A stretch of DNA of 64,000 nt from Hydractinia symbiolongicarpus (Eukaryota; Cnidaria; Hydrozoa; Anthoathecata; Hydractiniidae): positions 19,820,001 to 19,884,000 of the forward strand of contig NC_079888.1 in the NCBI RefSeq assembly GCF_029227915.1, written 5' to 3'. The notes under the pieces are model-generated. The model ran no database searches, was not told the origin of the DNA, and saw nothing but the letters and a program-made list of their open reading frames with translations. Shown one piece after another: positions 1-13,990 of the stretch (position 1 is the stretch's first letter; each line of letters starts with the position of its first letter). The position numbers were made by a program, and so were the translations under genes.

Positions 1-2222
1 AACGGTATCAGTCCGTGTGAGTTACAACGGTTGCGCCACATATTCGTACCAACATGTGTTTAGCGATACTTTTCTGACATTACGAGCTTTCATTGCTTTT
101 AACAGTGAAACGATTGATGTGGGACTTAATTGAACCGACTTTGGAATTTGACCTTATAAATGTGATAAATGAGACAATTGCACTCCAAGAAATAACATTC
201 CTCTTAATTTGACATGATTGCTGGAACTCAGCGATTACACTGGGCGCTGTGGTAGCGCTTTATTGAAAACTTTATATAAATAAGTGATTTTTACTGTGGA
301 ACCAATCGTAGCCGTTAGGGCGCGCTGAAGAGATAGAGACAGTTTCAAAAACTACATTTCATTGAGTTTCTAACGGTATAATTCCGTGTGAGTTACAACG
401 GTTGCGACACACATTCGTACCAACATGTACTTAGCGTTATTTTCGTGACATTAAGAGGTTCATCGGTTTCAACAGTGAAACGATTAACTGTGGGACTTAA
501 TTGAACTGACTTTGGACTTTGACCTTATAAATGTGTTAAATGACACAATTGCACTCCAAGAAATAACATTCTTCTTATTTTGACATGATTGCTAGAACTC
601 AGCGATTACACTGTGCACTGTGGTAGCGCGTTATTGAAAACTTTATATGAAAAAGTCATTTTTACTGTGGAACCAATCTTAGCCGTTCGCGCTGAAGAAA
701 TGGAGGCAGTTTCAAAAACTACATTTTATTGACTTTCTAAAGGTATCAGTCCGTGTGAGTTACAACGGTTGCGCCACATATTCGTACCAACATGTGTTTA
801 GCGATACTTTTCTGACATTACGAGCTTTCATTGCTTTTAACAGTGAAACGATTGATGTGGGACTTAATTGAACCGACTTTGGAATTTGACCTTATAAATG
901 TGATAAATGAGACAATTGCACTCCAAGAAATAACATTCCTCTTAATTTGACATGATTGCTGGAACTCAGCGATTACACTGGGCGCTGTGGTAGCGCTTTA
1001 TTGAAAACTTTATATAAATAAGTGATTTTTACTGTGGAACCAATCGTAGCCGTTAGGGCGCGCTGATGAGATAGAGACAGTTTCAAAAACTACATTTCAT
1101 TGAGTTTCTAACGGTATAATTCCGTGTGAGTTACAACGGTTGCGACACACATTCGTACCAACATGTACTTAGCGTTATTTTCGTGACATTAAGAGGTTCA
1201 TCGGTTTCAACAGTGAAACGATTAACTATGGGACTTAATTGAACTGACTTTGGACTTTGACCTTATAAATGTGTTAAATGACACAATTGCACTCCAAGAA
1301 ATAACATTCTTCTTATTTTGACATGATTGCTAGAACTCAGCGATTACACTGTGCACTGTGGTAGCGCGTTATTGAAAACTTTATATGAAAAAGTCATTTT
1401 TGCTGTGGAACCAATCTTAGCCGTTAACGCGCGCTGAAGAAATAGAGCCAGTTTCAAAAACTACATTTTATTAACTTTCTAACGGTATCAGTCCGTGTGA
1501 GTTACAACGGTTGCGCCACATATTCGTACCAACATGTGTTTAGCGATACTTTTCTGACATTACGAGCTTTCATTGCTTTTAACAGTGAAACGATTGATGT
1601 GGGACTTAATTGAACCGACTTTGGAATTTGACCTTATAAATGTGATAAATGAGACAATTGCACTCCAAGAAATAACATTCCTCTTAATTTGACATGATTG
1701 CTGGAACTCAGCGATTACACTGGGCGCTGTGGTAGCGCTTTATTGAAAACTTTATATAAATAAGTGATTTTTACTGTGGAACCAATCGTAGCCGTTAGGG
1801 CGCGCTGATGAGATAGAGACAGTTTCAAAAACTACATTTCATTGAGTTTCTAACGGTATAATTCCGTGTGAGTTACAACGGTTGCGACACACATTCGTAC
1901 CAACATGTACTTAGCGTTATTTTCGTGACATTAAGAGGTTCATCGGTTTCAACAGTGAAACGATTAACTATGGGACTTAATTGAACTGACTTTGGACTTT
2001 GACCTTATAAATGTGTTAAATGACACAATTGCACTCCAAGAAATAACATTCTTCTTATTTTGACATGATTGCTAGAACTCAGCGATTACACTGTGCACTG
2101 TGGTAGCGCGTTATTGAAAACTTTATATGAAAAAGTCATTTTTGCTGTGGAACCAATCTTAGCCGTTAACGCGCGCTGAAGAAATAGAGCCAGTTTCAAA
2201 AACTACATTTTATTAACTTTCT
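1..2222 (+). repeat. 742-bp A-B dimer, three tandem copies
   Basis: Alternating A and B monomers form a dimer. The copies at 739-1480 and 1481-2222 look essentially identical: both carry CGCTGATGAGATAG in the B-side tail and GAACCAATCTTAGCC at the end. The first copy (1-738) differs at several sites, for example CGCTGAAG instead of CGCTGATG and a shorter TTCGCGCTGAAG stretch near 685. The second and third copies therefore share the most recent duplication. The array continues beyond the left window edge. Confidence 0.9.
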
Positions 2223-5196
2223 AACGGTATCAGTCCGTGTGAGTTACAACGGTTGCGCCACATATTCGTACCAACATGTGTTTAGCGATACTTTTCTGAC
2301 ATTACGAGCTTTCATTGCTTTTAACAGTGAAACGATTGAATGTGGGACTTAATTGAACCGACTTTGGAATTTGAACTTATAAATGTGATAAATGACACAA
2401 TTGCACTCCAAGAAATAACATTCTTCTTATTTTGACATGATTGCTTGAACTCAGCGATTACACTGGGAACTGTGGTAGCGCGTTATTGAAAACTTTATAT
2501 GAAAAAGTCATTTTTACTGTGGAACCAATCTTAGCCGTTAACGCGCGCTGAAGAAATAGAGACCGTTTCAAAAACTACATTTCATTGACTTTCTAATGGC
2601 AACAGTCCTTGTGAGTTACAACGACTGCGTCACATGTTCGTACCAACATGCATTCAGCAATATGTTTCTAACATTACGAGGTTTCATCGCTTTTAACAGT
2701 GAAACGATTGACTGTGGGACTTTTTTGAATTGACTTTGGACTTTGCCCTTTTAAATGCGATAAATGAGACAATTGGACTCCGAGAAATAACATTCCTCTT
2801 AATTTGACATGATTGCTGGAACTCAGCGATTACACTGGGCGCTGTGGTAGCGCTTTATTGAAAACTTTATATAAATAAGTGATTTTTACTGTGGAACCAA
2901 TCGTAGCCGTTAGGGCGCGCTGAAGAGATAGAGACAGTTTCAAAAACTACATTTCATTGAGTTTCTAACGGTATAATTCCGTGTGAGTTACAACGGTTGC
3001 GACACACATTTGTACCAACATGTACTTAGCGATATTTTCGTGACATTAAGAGGTTCATCGGTTTCAATAGTGAAACGATTACCTGTGGGACTTAATTGAA
3101 CCGACTTTGGAATTTGAACTTATAAATGTGATAAATGACACAATTGCACTCCAAGAAATAACATTCTTCTTATTTTGACATGATTGCTTGAACTCAGCGA
3201 TTACACTGGGCACTGTGGTAGCGCGTTATTGAAAACTTTATATGAAAAAGTCATTTTTACTGTGGAACCAATCTTAGCCGTTAACGCGCGCTGAAGAAAT
3301 GGAGGCAGTTTCAAAAACTACATTTTATTAACTTTCTAACGGTATCAGTCCGTGTGAGTTACAACGGTTGCGCCACATATTCGTACCAACATGTGTTTAG
3401 CGATACTTTTCTGACATTACGAGCTTTCATCGCTTTTAACAGTGAAACGATTGAATGTGGGACTTAATTGAACCGACTTTGGAATTTGTCCTTATAAATG
3501 TAATAAATGAGACAATTGCACTCCAAGAAATAACATTCTTCTTAATTTGACATGATTGCTGGAACTCAGCGGTTACACTGGGCACTGTAGTAGCGCTTTA
3601 TTTAAAAATTCAAATAAATAAGTCATTTTTACTGTGGAACCAATCTTAGCCGTTAACGCGCACTGAAGAAATAGAGACCGTTTCAAAAACTACATTTCAT
3701 TGACTTTCTAATGGCAACAGTCCTTGTGAGTTACAACGACTGCGTCACATGTTCGTACCAACATGCATTCAGCAATATGTTTCTAACATTACGAGGTTTC
3801 ATGGCTTTTAACAGTGAAACGATTGACTGTGGTACTTATTTGAACTGACTTTGGACTTTGCCCTTTTAAATGCGATAAATGAGACAATTGGACTCCAAGA
3901 ATTAACATTCCTCTTAATTTGACATGATTGCTGGAACTCAGCGATTACACTGGGCGCTGTGGTAGCGCTTTATTGAAAACTTTATATAAATAAGTGATTT
4001 TTACTGTGGAACCAATCGTAGCCGTTAGGGCGCGCTGAAGAGATAGAGACAGTTTCAAAAACTACATTTCATTGAGTTTCTAACGGTATAATTCCGTGTG
4101 AGTTACAACGGTTGCGACACACATTCGTACCAACATGTACTTAGCGATATTTTCGTGACATTAAGAGGTTCATCGGTTTCAACAGTGAAACGATTAACTG
4201 TGGGACTTAATTGAACTGACTTTGGACTTTGACCTTATAAATGTGTTAAATGAGACAATTGAACCGCAAGAAATAACATTCTTCTTAATTTGACATGACT
4301 GCTGGAACTCAGCGATTACACTGGGCGCTGTGGTAGCGCTTTATGGAAAACTTTATATAAATAAGTCGTTTTTACTGTGGAACCAATCTTAGCCGTTAAC
4401 GTGCGCTGAAGAAATGGAGGCAGTTTCAAAAACTACATTTTATTAACTTTCTAACGGTATCAGTCCGTGTGAGTTACAACGGTTGCGCCACATATTCGTA
4501 CCAACATGTGTTTAGCGATACTTTTCTGACATTACGAGCTTTCATCGCTTTTAACAGTGAAACGATTGAATGTGGGACTTAATTGAACCGACTTTGGAAT
4601 TTGTCCTTATAAATGTAATAAATGAGACAATTGCACTCCAAGAAATAACATTCTTCTTAATTTGACATGATTGCTGGAACTCAGCGGTTACACTGGGCAC
4701 TGTAGTAGCGCTTTATTTAAAAATTCAAATAAATAAGTCATTTTTACTGTGAAGCCAATCCTAGCCGATAGCGCGCCCTGAAGAAATAGAGACCGTTTCA
4801 AAAACTACATTTCATTGACTTTCTAATGGCAACAGTCCTTGTGAGTTACAACGACTGCGTCACATGTTCGTACCAACATGTATTCAGCAATATGTTTCTA
4901 ACATTACGAGGTTTCATCGCCTATAACAGTGAAACGATTGACTGTGGGACTTAATTGAACTGACTTTGGACTTTGCCCTTTTAAATGCGATAAATGAGAC
5001 AATTGGACTCCAAGAAATAACATTCCTCTTAATTTGACATGATTGCTGGAACTCAGCGATTACACTGGGCGCTGTGGTAGTGCTTTATTGAAAACTTTAT
5101 ATAAATAAGTGATTTTTACTGTGGAACCAATCGTAGCCGTTAGGACGCGCTGAAGAGATAGAGACAGTTTCAAAAACTACATTTCATTGAGTTTCT
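2223..5196 (+). repeat. Mixed A/B/C monomers, about eight
   Basis: These monomers have the same subtypes as the 10-mer HOR to the right but a different order. The monomer from 2223 (with GGGAACTGTGG at 2465) matches one about 11 monomers downstream, at 6554 (4089 bp away). C-type monomers begin near 2596, 3711 and 4827. The block looks like an earlier, rearranged relative of the 10-mer and contains no non-satellite sequence. Confidence 0.8.
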
Positions 5197-8100
5197 AACG
5201 GTATAATTCCGTGTAAGTTACAACGGTTGCGACACACATTTGTACCAACATGTACTTAGCGATATTTTCGTGACATTAAGAGGTTTCATCGGTTTCAACA
5301 GTGAAACGATTAACTGTGGGACTTAATTGAACTGACTTTCGACTTTGACCTTATAAATGTGTTAAATGAGACAATTGAACCGCAAGAAATAACATTCTTC
5401 TTAATTTGACATGACTGCTGGAACTCAGCGATTACACTGTGCGCTGTGGTAGCGCTTTATGGAAAACTTTATATAAATAAGTCATTTTTACTGTGGAACC
5501 AATCTTAGCCGTTAACGTGCGCTGAAGAAATGGAGGCAGTTTCAAAAACTACATTTTATTGACTTTCTAACGGTATCAGTCCGTGTGAGTTACAACGGTT
5601 GCGCCACATACTCGTACCAACATGTATTCAGCAATATTTTTCTGAAATTACTAGGTTGCATCACTTTTAACAGTGAAACGATTGACTGTGGGACTTAATT
5701 GAACTGACTTTGGACTTTGACCTTCTAAATGTGATAAATGAGACAATTGCACTCCAAGAAATAACATTCCTCTTAATTTGACATGATTGCTGGAACTCAG
5801 CGATTACACTGGGCGCTGTGGTAGCGCTTTATTAAAAACTTTATATAAATAAGTGATTTTTACTGTGGAACCAATCGTAGCCGTTAGGGCGCGCTGAAGA
5901 GATAGAGACAGTTTCAAAAACTACATTTCATTGAGTTTCTAACAGTATAATTCCGTGTGAGTTACAACGGTTGCGACACACATTCGTACCAACATGTACT
6001 TAGCGTTATTTTCGTGACATTAAGAGGTTCATCGGTTTCAACAGTGAAACGATTAACTGTGGGACTTAATTGAACTGACTTTGGACTTTGACATTATAAA
6101 TGTGTTAAATGACACAATTGCACTCCAAGAAATAACATTCTTCTTATTTTGACATGATTGCTAGAACTCAGCGATTACACTGTGCACTGTGGTAGCGCGT
6201 TATTGAAAACTTTATATGAAAAAGTCATTTTTGCTGTGGAACCAATCTTAGCCGTTAACGCGCGCTGAAGAAATGGAGGCAGTTTCAAAAACTACATTTT
6301 ATTAACTTTCTAACGGTATCAGTCCGTGTGAGTTACAACGGTTGCGCCACATATTCGTACCAACATGTGTTTAGCGATACTTTTCTGACATTACGAGCTT
6401 TCATTGCTTTTAACAGTGAAACGATTGAATGTGGGACTTAATTGAACCGACTTTGGAATTTGAACTTATAAATGTGATAAATGACACAATTGCACTCCAA
6501 GAAATAACATTCTTCTTATTTTGACATGATTGCTTGAACTCAGCGATTACACTGGGAACTGTGGTAGCACGTTATTGAAAACTTTATATGAAAAAGTCAT
6601 TTTTACTGTGGAACCAATCTTAGCCGTTAACGCGCGCTGAAGAAATAGAGACCGTTTCAAAAACTACATTTCATTGACTTTCTAATGGCAACAGTCCTTG
6701 TGAGTTACAACGACTGCGTCACATGTTCGTACCAACATGCATTCAGCAATATGTTTCTAACATTACGAGGTTTCATCGCTTTTACCAGTGAAACGATTGA
6801 CTGTGGGACTTTTTTGAATTGACTTTGGACTTTGCCCTTTTAAATGCGATAAATGAGACAATTGGACTCCAAGAAATAACATTCCTCTTAATTAGACATG
6901 ATTGCTGGAACTCAGCGATTACACTGGGCGCTGTGGTAGCGCTTTATTGAAAACTTTATATAAATAAGTGATTTTTACTGTGGAACCAATCGTAGCCGTT
7001 AGGGCGCGCTGAAGAGATAGAGACAGTTTCAAAAACTACATTTCATTGAGTTTCTAACGGTATAATTCCGTGTGAGTTACAACGGTTGCGACACACATTT
7101 GTACCAACATGTACTTAGCGATATTTTCGTGACATTAAGAGGTTCATCGGTTTCAATAGTGAAACGATTACCTGTGGGACTTAATTGAACTGACTTTGGA
7201 CTTTGACCTTATAAATGTGTTAAATGAGACAATTGAACCGCAAGAAATAACATTCTTCTTAATTTGACATGACTGCTGGAACTCAGCGATTACACTGGGC
7301 GCTGTGGTAGCGCTTTATGGAAAACTTTATATAAATAAGTCTTTTTTACTGTGGAACCAATCTTAGCCGTTAACGCGCGCTGAAGAAATGGAGGCAGTTT
7401 CAAAAACTACATTTTATTGACTTTCTAACGGTATCAGTCCGTGTGAGTTACAACCGTTGCGCCACATATCCGTACCAACATGTGTTTAGCGATACTTTTC
7501 TGACATTACGAGCTTTCATCGCTTTTAACAGTGAAACGATTGACTGTGGGACTTAATTGAACCGACTTTGGAATTTGAACTTATAAATGTGATAAATGAC
7601 ACAATTGCACTCCAAGAAATAACATTCTTCTTATTTTGACATGATTGCTTGAACTCAGCGATTACACTGGGCACTGTGGTAGCGCGTTATTGAAAACTTT
7701 ATATGAAAAAGTCATTTTTACTGTGGAACCAATCGTAGCCGTTAACGCGCGCTGAAGAAATGGAGACAGTTTCAAAAACTACATTTTATTAACTTTCTAA
7801 CGGTATCAGTCCGTGTGAGTTACAACGGTTGCGCCACATATTCGTACCAACATGTGTTTAGCGATACTTTTCTGACATTACGAGCTTTCATCGCTTTTAA
7901 CAGTGAAACGATTGAATGTGGGACTTAATTGAACCGACTTTGGAATTTGTCCTTATAAATGTAATAAATGAGACAATTGCACTCCAAGAAATAACATTCT
8001 TCTTAATTTGACATGATTGCTGGAACTCAGCGGTTACACTGGGCACTGTAGTAGCGCTTTATTTAAAAATTCAAATAAATAAGTCATTTTTACTGTGGAA

Positions 8101-8913
8101 CCAATCTTAGCCGTTAACGCGCACTGAAGAAATAGAGACCGTTTCAAAAACTACATTTCATTGACTTTCTAATGGCAACAGTCCTTGTGAGTTACAACGA
8201 CTGCGTCACATGTTCGTACCAACATGCATTCAGCAATATGTTTCTAACATTACGAGGTTTCATGGCTTTTAACAGTGAAACGATTGACTGTGGTACTTAT
8301 TTGAACTGACTTTGGACTTTGCCCTTTTAAATGCGATAAATGAGACAATTGGACTCCAAGAAATAACATTCCTCTTAATTTGACATGATTGCTGGAACTC
8401 AGCGATTACACTGGGCGCTGTGGTAGCGCTTTATTGAAAACTTTATATAAATAAGTGATTTTTACTGTGGAACCAATCGTAGCCGTTAGGGCGCGCTGAA
8501 GAGATAGAGACAGTTTCAAAAACTACATTTCATTGAGTTTCTAACGGCATAATTCCGTGTGAGTTACAACGGTTGCGACACACATTCGTACCAACATGTA
8601 CTTAGCGATATTTTCGTGACATTAAGAGGTTCATCGGTTTCAACAGTGAAACGATTAACTGTGGGACTTAATTGAACTGACTTTGGACTTTGACCTTATA
8701 AATGTGTTAAATGAGACAATTGAACCGCAAGAAATAACATTCTTCTTAATTTGACATGACTGCTGGAACTCAGCGATTACACTGTGCGCTGTGGTAGCGC
8801 TTTATGGAAAACTTTATATAAATAAGTCATTTTTACTGTGGAACCAATCTTAGCCGTTAACGTGCGCTGAAGAAATGGAGGCAGTTTCAAAAACTACATT
8901 TCATTGAGTTTCT
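5197..8913 (+). repeat. 3717-bp 10-monomer HOR, copy 1
   Basis: First complete copy of a 10-monomer higher-order repeat. Three markers recur at exactly 3717-bp spacing. The CCGTGTAAGTT variant (GTAAGTT) is at 5213, 8930 and 12647. TACTCGTACC is at 5609, 9326 and 13043. ACAACCGTTGCG is at 7451 and 11168. The boundary is set at the monomer carrying GTAAGTT. The monomer to its left is C-type here but B-type before copies 2 and 3, so this is where the repeated unit starts. Confidence 0.9.
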
Positions 8914-11900
8914 AACGGTATAATTCCGTGTAAGTTACAACGGTTGCGACACACATTTGTACCAACATGTACTTAGCGATATTTTCGTGACATTAAGAGG
9001 TTTCATCGGTTTCAACAGTGAAACGATTAACTGTGGGACTTAATTGAACTGACTTTCGACTTTGACCTTATAAATGTGTTAAATGAGACAATTGAACCGC
9101 AAGAAATAACATTCTTCTTAATTTGACATGACTGCTGGACCTCAGCGATTACACTGGTCGCTGTGGTAGCGCTTTATGGATAACTTTATATAAATAAGTC
9201 ATTTTTACTGTGGAATCAATCTTAGCCGTTAACGCGCGCTGAAGAAATGGAGGCAGTTTCAAAAACTACATTTTATTGACTTTCTAACGGTATCAGTCCG
9301 TGTGAGTTACAACGGTTGCGCCACATACTCGTACCAACATGTATTCAGCAATATTTTTCTGAAATTACTAGGTTGCATCACTTTTAACAGTGACACGATT
9401 GACTGTGGGACTTAATTGAACTGACTTTGGACTTTGACCTTCTAAATGTGATAAATGAGACAATTGCACTCCAAGAAATAACATTCCTCTTAATTTGACA
9501 TGATTGCTGGAACTCAGCGATTACACTGGGCGCTGTGGTAGCGCTTTATTAAAAACTTTATATAAATAAGTGATTTTTACTGTGGAACCAATCGTAGCCG
9601 TTAGGGCGCGCTGAAGAGATAGAGACAGTTTCAAAAACTACATTTCATTGAGTTTCTAACAGTATAATTCCGTGTGAGTTACAACGGTTGCGACACACAT
9701 TCGTACCAACATGTACTTAGCGTTATTTTCGTGACATTAAGAGGTTCATCGGTTTCAACAGTGAAACGATTAACTGTGGGACTTAATTGAACTGACTTTG
9801 GACTTTGACCTTATAAATGTGTTAAATGACACAATTGCACTCCAAGAAATAACATTCTTCTTATTTTGACATGATTGCTAGAACTCAGCGATTACACTGT
9901 GCACTGTGGTAGCGCGTTATTGAAAACTTTATATGAAAAAGTCATTTTTGCTGTGGAACCAATCTTAGCCGTTAACGCGCGCTGAAGAAATGGAGGCAGT
10001 TTCAAAAACTACATTTTATTAACTTTCTAACGGTATCAGTCCGTGTGAGTTACAACGGTTGCGCCACATATTCGTACCAACATGTGTTTAGCGATACTTT
10101 TCTGACATTACGAGCTTTCATTGCTTTTAACAGTGAAACGATTGAATGTGGGACTTAATTGAACCGACTTTGGAATTTGAACTTATAAATGTGATAAATG
10201 ACACAATTGCACTCCAAGAAATAACATTCTTCTTATTTTGACATGATTGCTTGAACTCAGCGATTACACTGGGAACTGTGGTAGCGCGTTATTGAAAACT
10301 TTATATGAAAAAGTCATTTTTACTGTGGAACCAATCTTAGCCGTTAACGCGCGCTGAAGAAATAGAGACCGTTTCAAAAACTACATTTCATTGACTTTCT
10401 AATGGCAACAGTCCTTGTGAGTTACAACGACTGCGTCACATGTTCGTACCAACATGCATTCAGCAATATGTTTCTAACATTACGAGGTTTCATCGCTTTT
10501 AACAGTGAAACGATTGACTGTGGGACTTTTTTGAATTGACTTTGGACTTTGCCCTTTTAAATGCGATAAATGAGACAATTGGACTCCAAGAAATAACATT
10601 CCTCTTAATTTGACATGATTGCTGGAACTCAGCGATTACACTGGGCGCTGTGGTAGCGCTTTATTGAAAACTTTATATAAATAAGTGATTTTTACTGTGG
10701 AACCAATCGTAGCCGTTAGGGCGCGCTGAAGAGATAGAGACAGTTTCAAAAACTACATTTCATTGAGTTTCTAACGGTATAATTCCGTGTGAGTTACAAC
10801 GGTTGCGACACACATTTGTACCAACATGTACTTAGCGATATTTTCGTGACATTAAGAGGTTCATCGGTTTCAATAGTGAAACGATTACCTGTGGGACTTA
10901 ATTGAACTGACTTTGGACTTTGACCTTATAAATGTGTTAAATGAGACAATTGAACCGCAAGAAATAACATTCTTCTTAATTTGACATGACTGCTGGAACT
11001 CAGCGATTACACTGGGCGCTGTGGTAGCGCTTTATGGAAAACTTTATATAAATAAGTCTTTTTTACTGTGGAACCAATCTTAGCCGTTAACGCGCGCTGA
11101 AGAAATGGAGGCAGTTTCAAAAACTACATTTTATTGACTTTCTAACGGTATCAGTCCGTGTGAGTTACAACCGTTGCGCCACATATCCGTACCAACATGT
11201 GTTTAGCGATACTTTTCTGACATTACGAGCTTTCATCGCTTTTAACAGTGAAACGATTGACTGTGGGACTTAATTGAACCGACTTTGGAATTTGAACTTA
11301 TAAATGTGATAAATGACACAATTGCACTCCAAGAAATAACATTCTTCTTATTTTGACATGATTGCTTGAACTCAGCGATTACACTGGGCACTGTGGTAGC
11401 GCGTTATTGAAAACTTTATATGAAAAAGTCATTTTTACTGTGGAACCAATCGTAGCCGTTAACGCGCGCTGAAGAAATGGAGGCAGTTTCAAAAACTACA
11501 TTTTATTAACTTTCTAACGGTATCAGTCCGTGTGAGTTACAACGGTTGCGCCACATATTCGTACCAACATGTGTTTAGCGATACTTTTCTGACATTACGA
11601 GCTTTCATCGCTTTTAACAGTGAAACGATTGAATGTGGGACTTAATTGAACCGACTTTGGAATTTGTCCTTATAAATGTAATAAATGAGACAATTGCACT
11701 CCAAGAAATAACATTCTTCTTAATTTGACATGATTGCTGGAACTCAGCGGTTACACTGGGCACTGTAGTAGCGCTTTATTTAAAAATTCAAATAAATAAG
11801 TCATTTTTACTGTGGAACCAATCTTAGCCGTTAACGTGCACTGAAGAAATAGAGACCGTTTCAAAAACTACATTTCATTGACTTTCTAATGGCAACAGTC

Positions 11901-12630
11901 CTTGTGAGTTACAACGACTGCGTCACATGTTCGTACCAACATGCATTCAGCAATATGTTTCTAACATTACGAGGTTTCATGGCTTTTAACAGTGAAACGA
12001 TTGACTGTGGTACTTATTTGAACTGACTTTGGACTTTGCCCTTTTAAATGCGATAAATGAGACAATTGGACTCCAAGAAATAACATTCCTCTTAATTTGA
12101 CATGATTGCTGGAACTCAGCGATTACACTGGGCGCTGTGGTAGCGCTTTATTGAAAACTTTATATAAATAAGTGATTTTTACTGTGGAACCAATCGTAGC
12201 CGTTAGGGCGCGCTGAAGAGATAGAGACAGTTTCAAAAACTACATTTCATTGAGTTTCTAACGGTATAATTCCGTGTGAGTTACAACGGTTGCGACACAC
12301 ATTCGTACCAACATGTACTTAGCGATATTTTCGTGACATTAAGAGGTTCATCGGTTTCAACAGTGAAACGATTAACTGTGGGACTTAATTGAACTGACTT
12401 TGGACTTTGACCTTATAAATGTGTTAAATGAGACAATTGAACCGCAAGAAATAACATTCTTCTTAATTTGACATGACTGCTGGAACTCAGCGATTACACT
12501 GTGCGCTGTGGTAGCGCTTTATGGAAAACTTTATATAAATAAGTCATTTTTACTGTGGAACCAATCTTAGCCGTTAACGTGCGCTGAAGAAATGGAGGCA
12601 GTTTCAAAAACTACATTTCATTGAGTTTCT
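8914..12630 (+). repeat. 3717-bp 10-monomer HOR, copy 2
   Basis: Second complete copy, in phase with copy 1. Only scattered single-base differences were noted, for example CTGGACCTCAGC and AGTGACACGATT here. The tenth monomer (about 8544-8913 in copy 1 and 12261-12630 here) is B-type with GAACCGCAAG in both copies. Confidence 0.9.
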
Positions 12631-13990
12631 AACGGTATAATTCCGTGTAAGTTACAACGGTTGCGACACACATTTGTACCAACATGTACTTAGCGATATT
12701 TTCGTGACATTAAGAGGTTTCATCGGTTTCAACAGTGAAACGATTAACTGTGGGACTTAATTGAACTGACTTTCGACTTTGACCTTATAAATGTGTTAAA
12801 TGAGACAATTGAACCGCAAGAAATAACATTCTTCTTAATTTGACATGACTGCTGGAACTCAGCGATTACACTGGTCGCTGTGGTAGCGCTTTATGGATAA
12901 CTTTATATAAATAAGTCATTTTTACTGTGGAATCAATCTTAGCCGTTAACGCGCGCTGAAGAAATGGAGGCAGTTTCAAAAACTACATTTTATTGACTTT
13001 CTAACGGTATCAGTCCGTGTGAGTTACAACGGTTGCGCCACATACTCGTACCAACATGTATTCAGCAATATTTTTCTGAAATTACTAGGTTGCATCACCT
13101 TTAACAGTGAAACGATTGACTGTGGGACTTAATTGAACTGACTTTGGACTTTGACCTTCTAAATGTGATAAATGAGACAATTGCACTCCAAGAAATAACA
13201 TTCCTCTTAATTTGACATGATTGCTGGAACTCAGCGATTACACTGGGCGCTGTGGTAGCGCTTTATTAAAAACTTTATATAAATAAGTGATTTTTACTGT
13301 GGAACCAATCGTAGCCGTTAGGGCGCGCTGAAGAGATAGAGACAGTTTCAAAAACTACATTTCATTGAGTTTCTAACAGTATAATTCCGTGTGAGTTACA
13401 ACGGTTGCGACACACATTCGTACCAACATGTACTTAGCGTTATTTTCGTGACATTAAGAGGTTCATCGGTTTCAACAGTGAAACGATTAACTGTGGGACT
13501 TAATTGAACTGACTTTGGACTTTGACCTTATAAATGTGTTAAATGACACAATTGCACTCCAAGAAATAACATTCTTCTTATTTTGACATGATTGCTAGAA
13601 CTCAGCGATTACACTGTGCACTGTGGTAGCGCGTTATTGAAAACTTTATATGAAAAAGTCATTTTTGCTGTGGAACCAATCTTAGCCGTTAACGCGCGCT
13701 GAAGAAATGGAGGCAGTTTCAAAAACTACATTTTATTAACTTTCTAACGGTATCAGTCCGTGTGAGTTACAACGGTTGCGCCACATATTCGTACCAACAT
13801 GTGTTTAGCGATACTTTTCTGACATTACGAGCTTTCATTGCTTTTAACAGTGAAACGATTGAATGTGGGACTTAATTGAACCGATTTTGGAATTTGAACT
13901 TATAAATGTGATAAATGACACAATTGCACTCCAAGAAATAACATTCTTCTTATTTTGACATGATTGCTTGAACTCAGCGATTACACTGGG
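12631..13990 (+). repeat. 10-monomer HOR, truncated copy 3
   Basis: This block follows the 3717-bp register for nearly four monomers. It then diverges near 13990, where it carries GGGCACTGTGG instead of the expected GGGAACTGTGG and AATCGTAGCC instead of AATCTTAGCC. It is a partial unit, as expected from unequal exchange within monomers. Confidence 0.8.

Noticed and set aside
40-60. CENP-B-box-like motif ATTCGTACCAACATG
   Set aside because: It shares TTCG and the following A with the core nTTCGnnnnAnnCGGGn but lacks CGGG. I found no monomer with the full core, so a CENP-B box is not supported.
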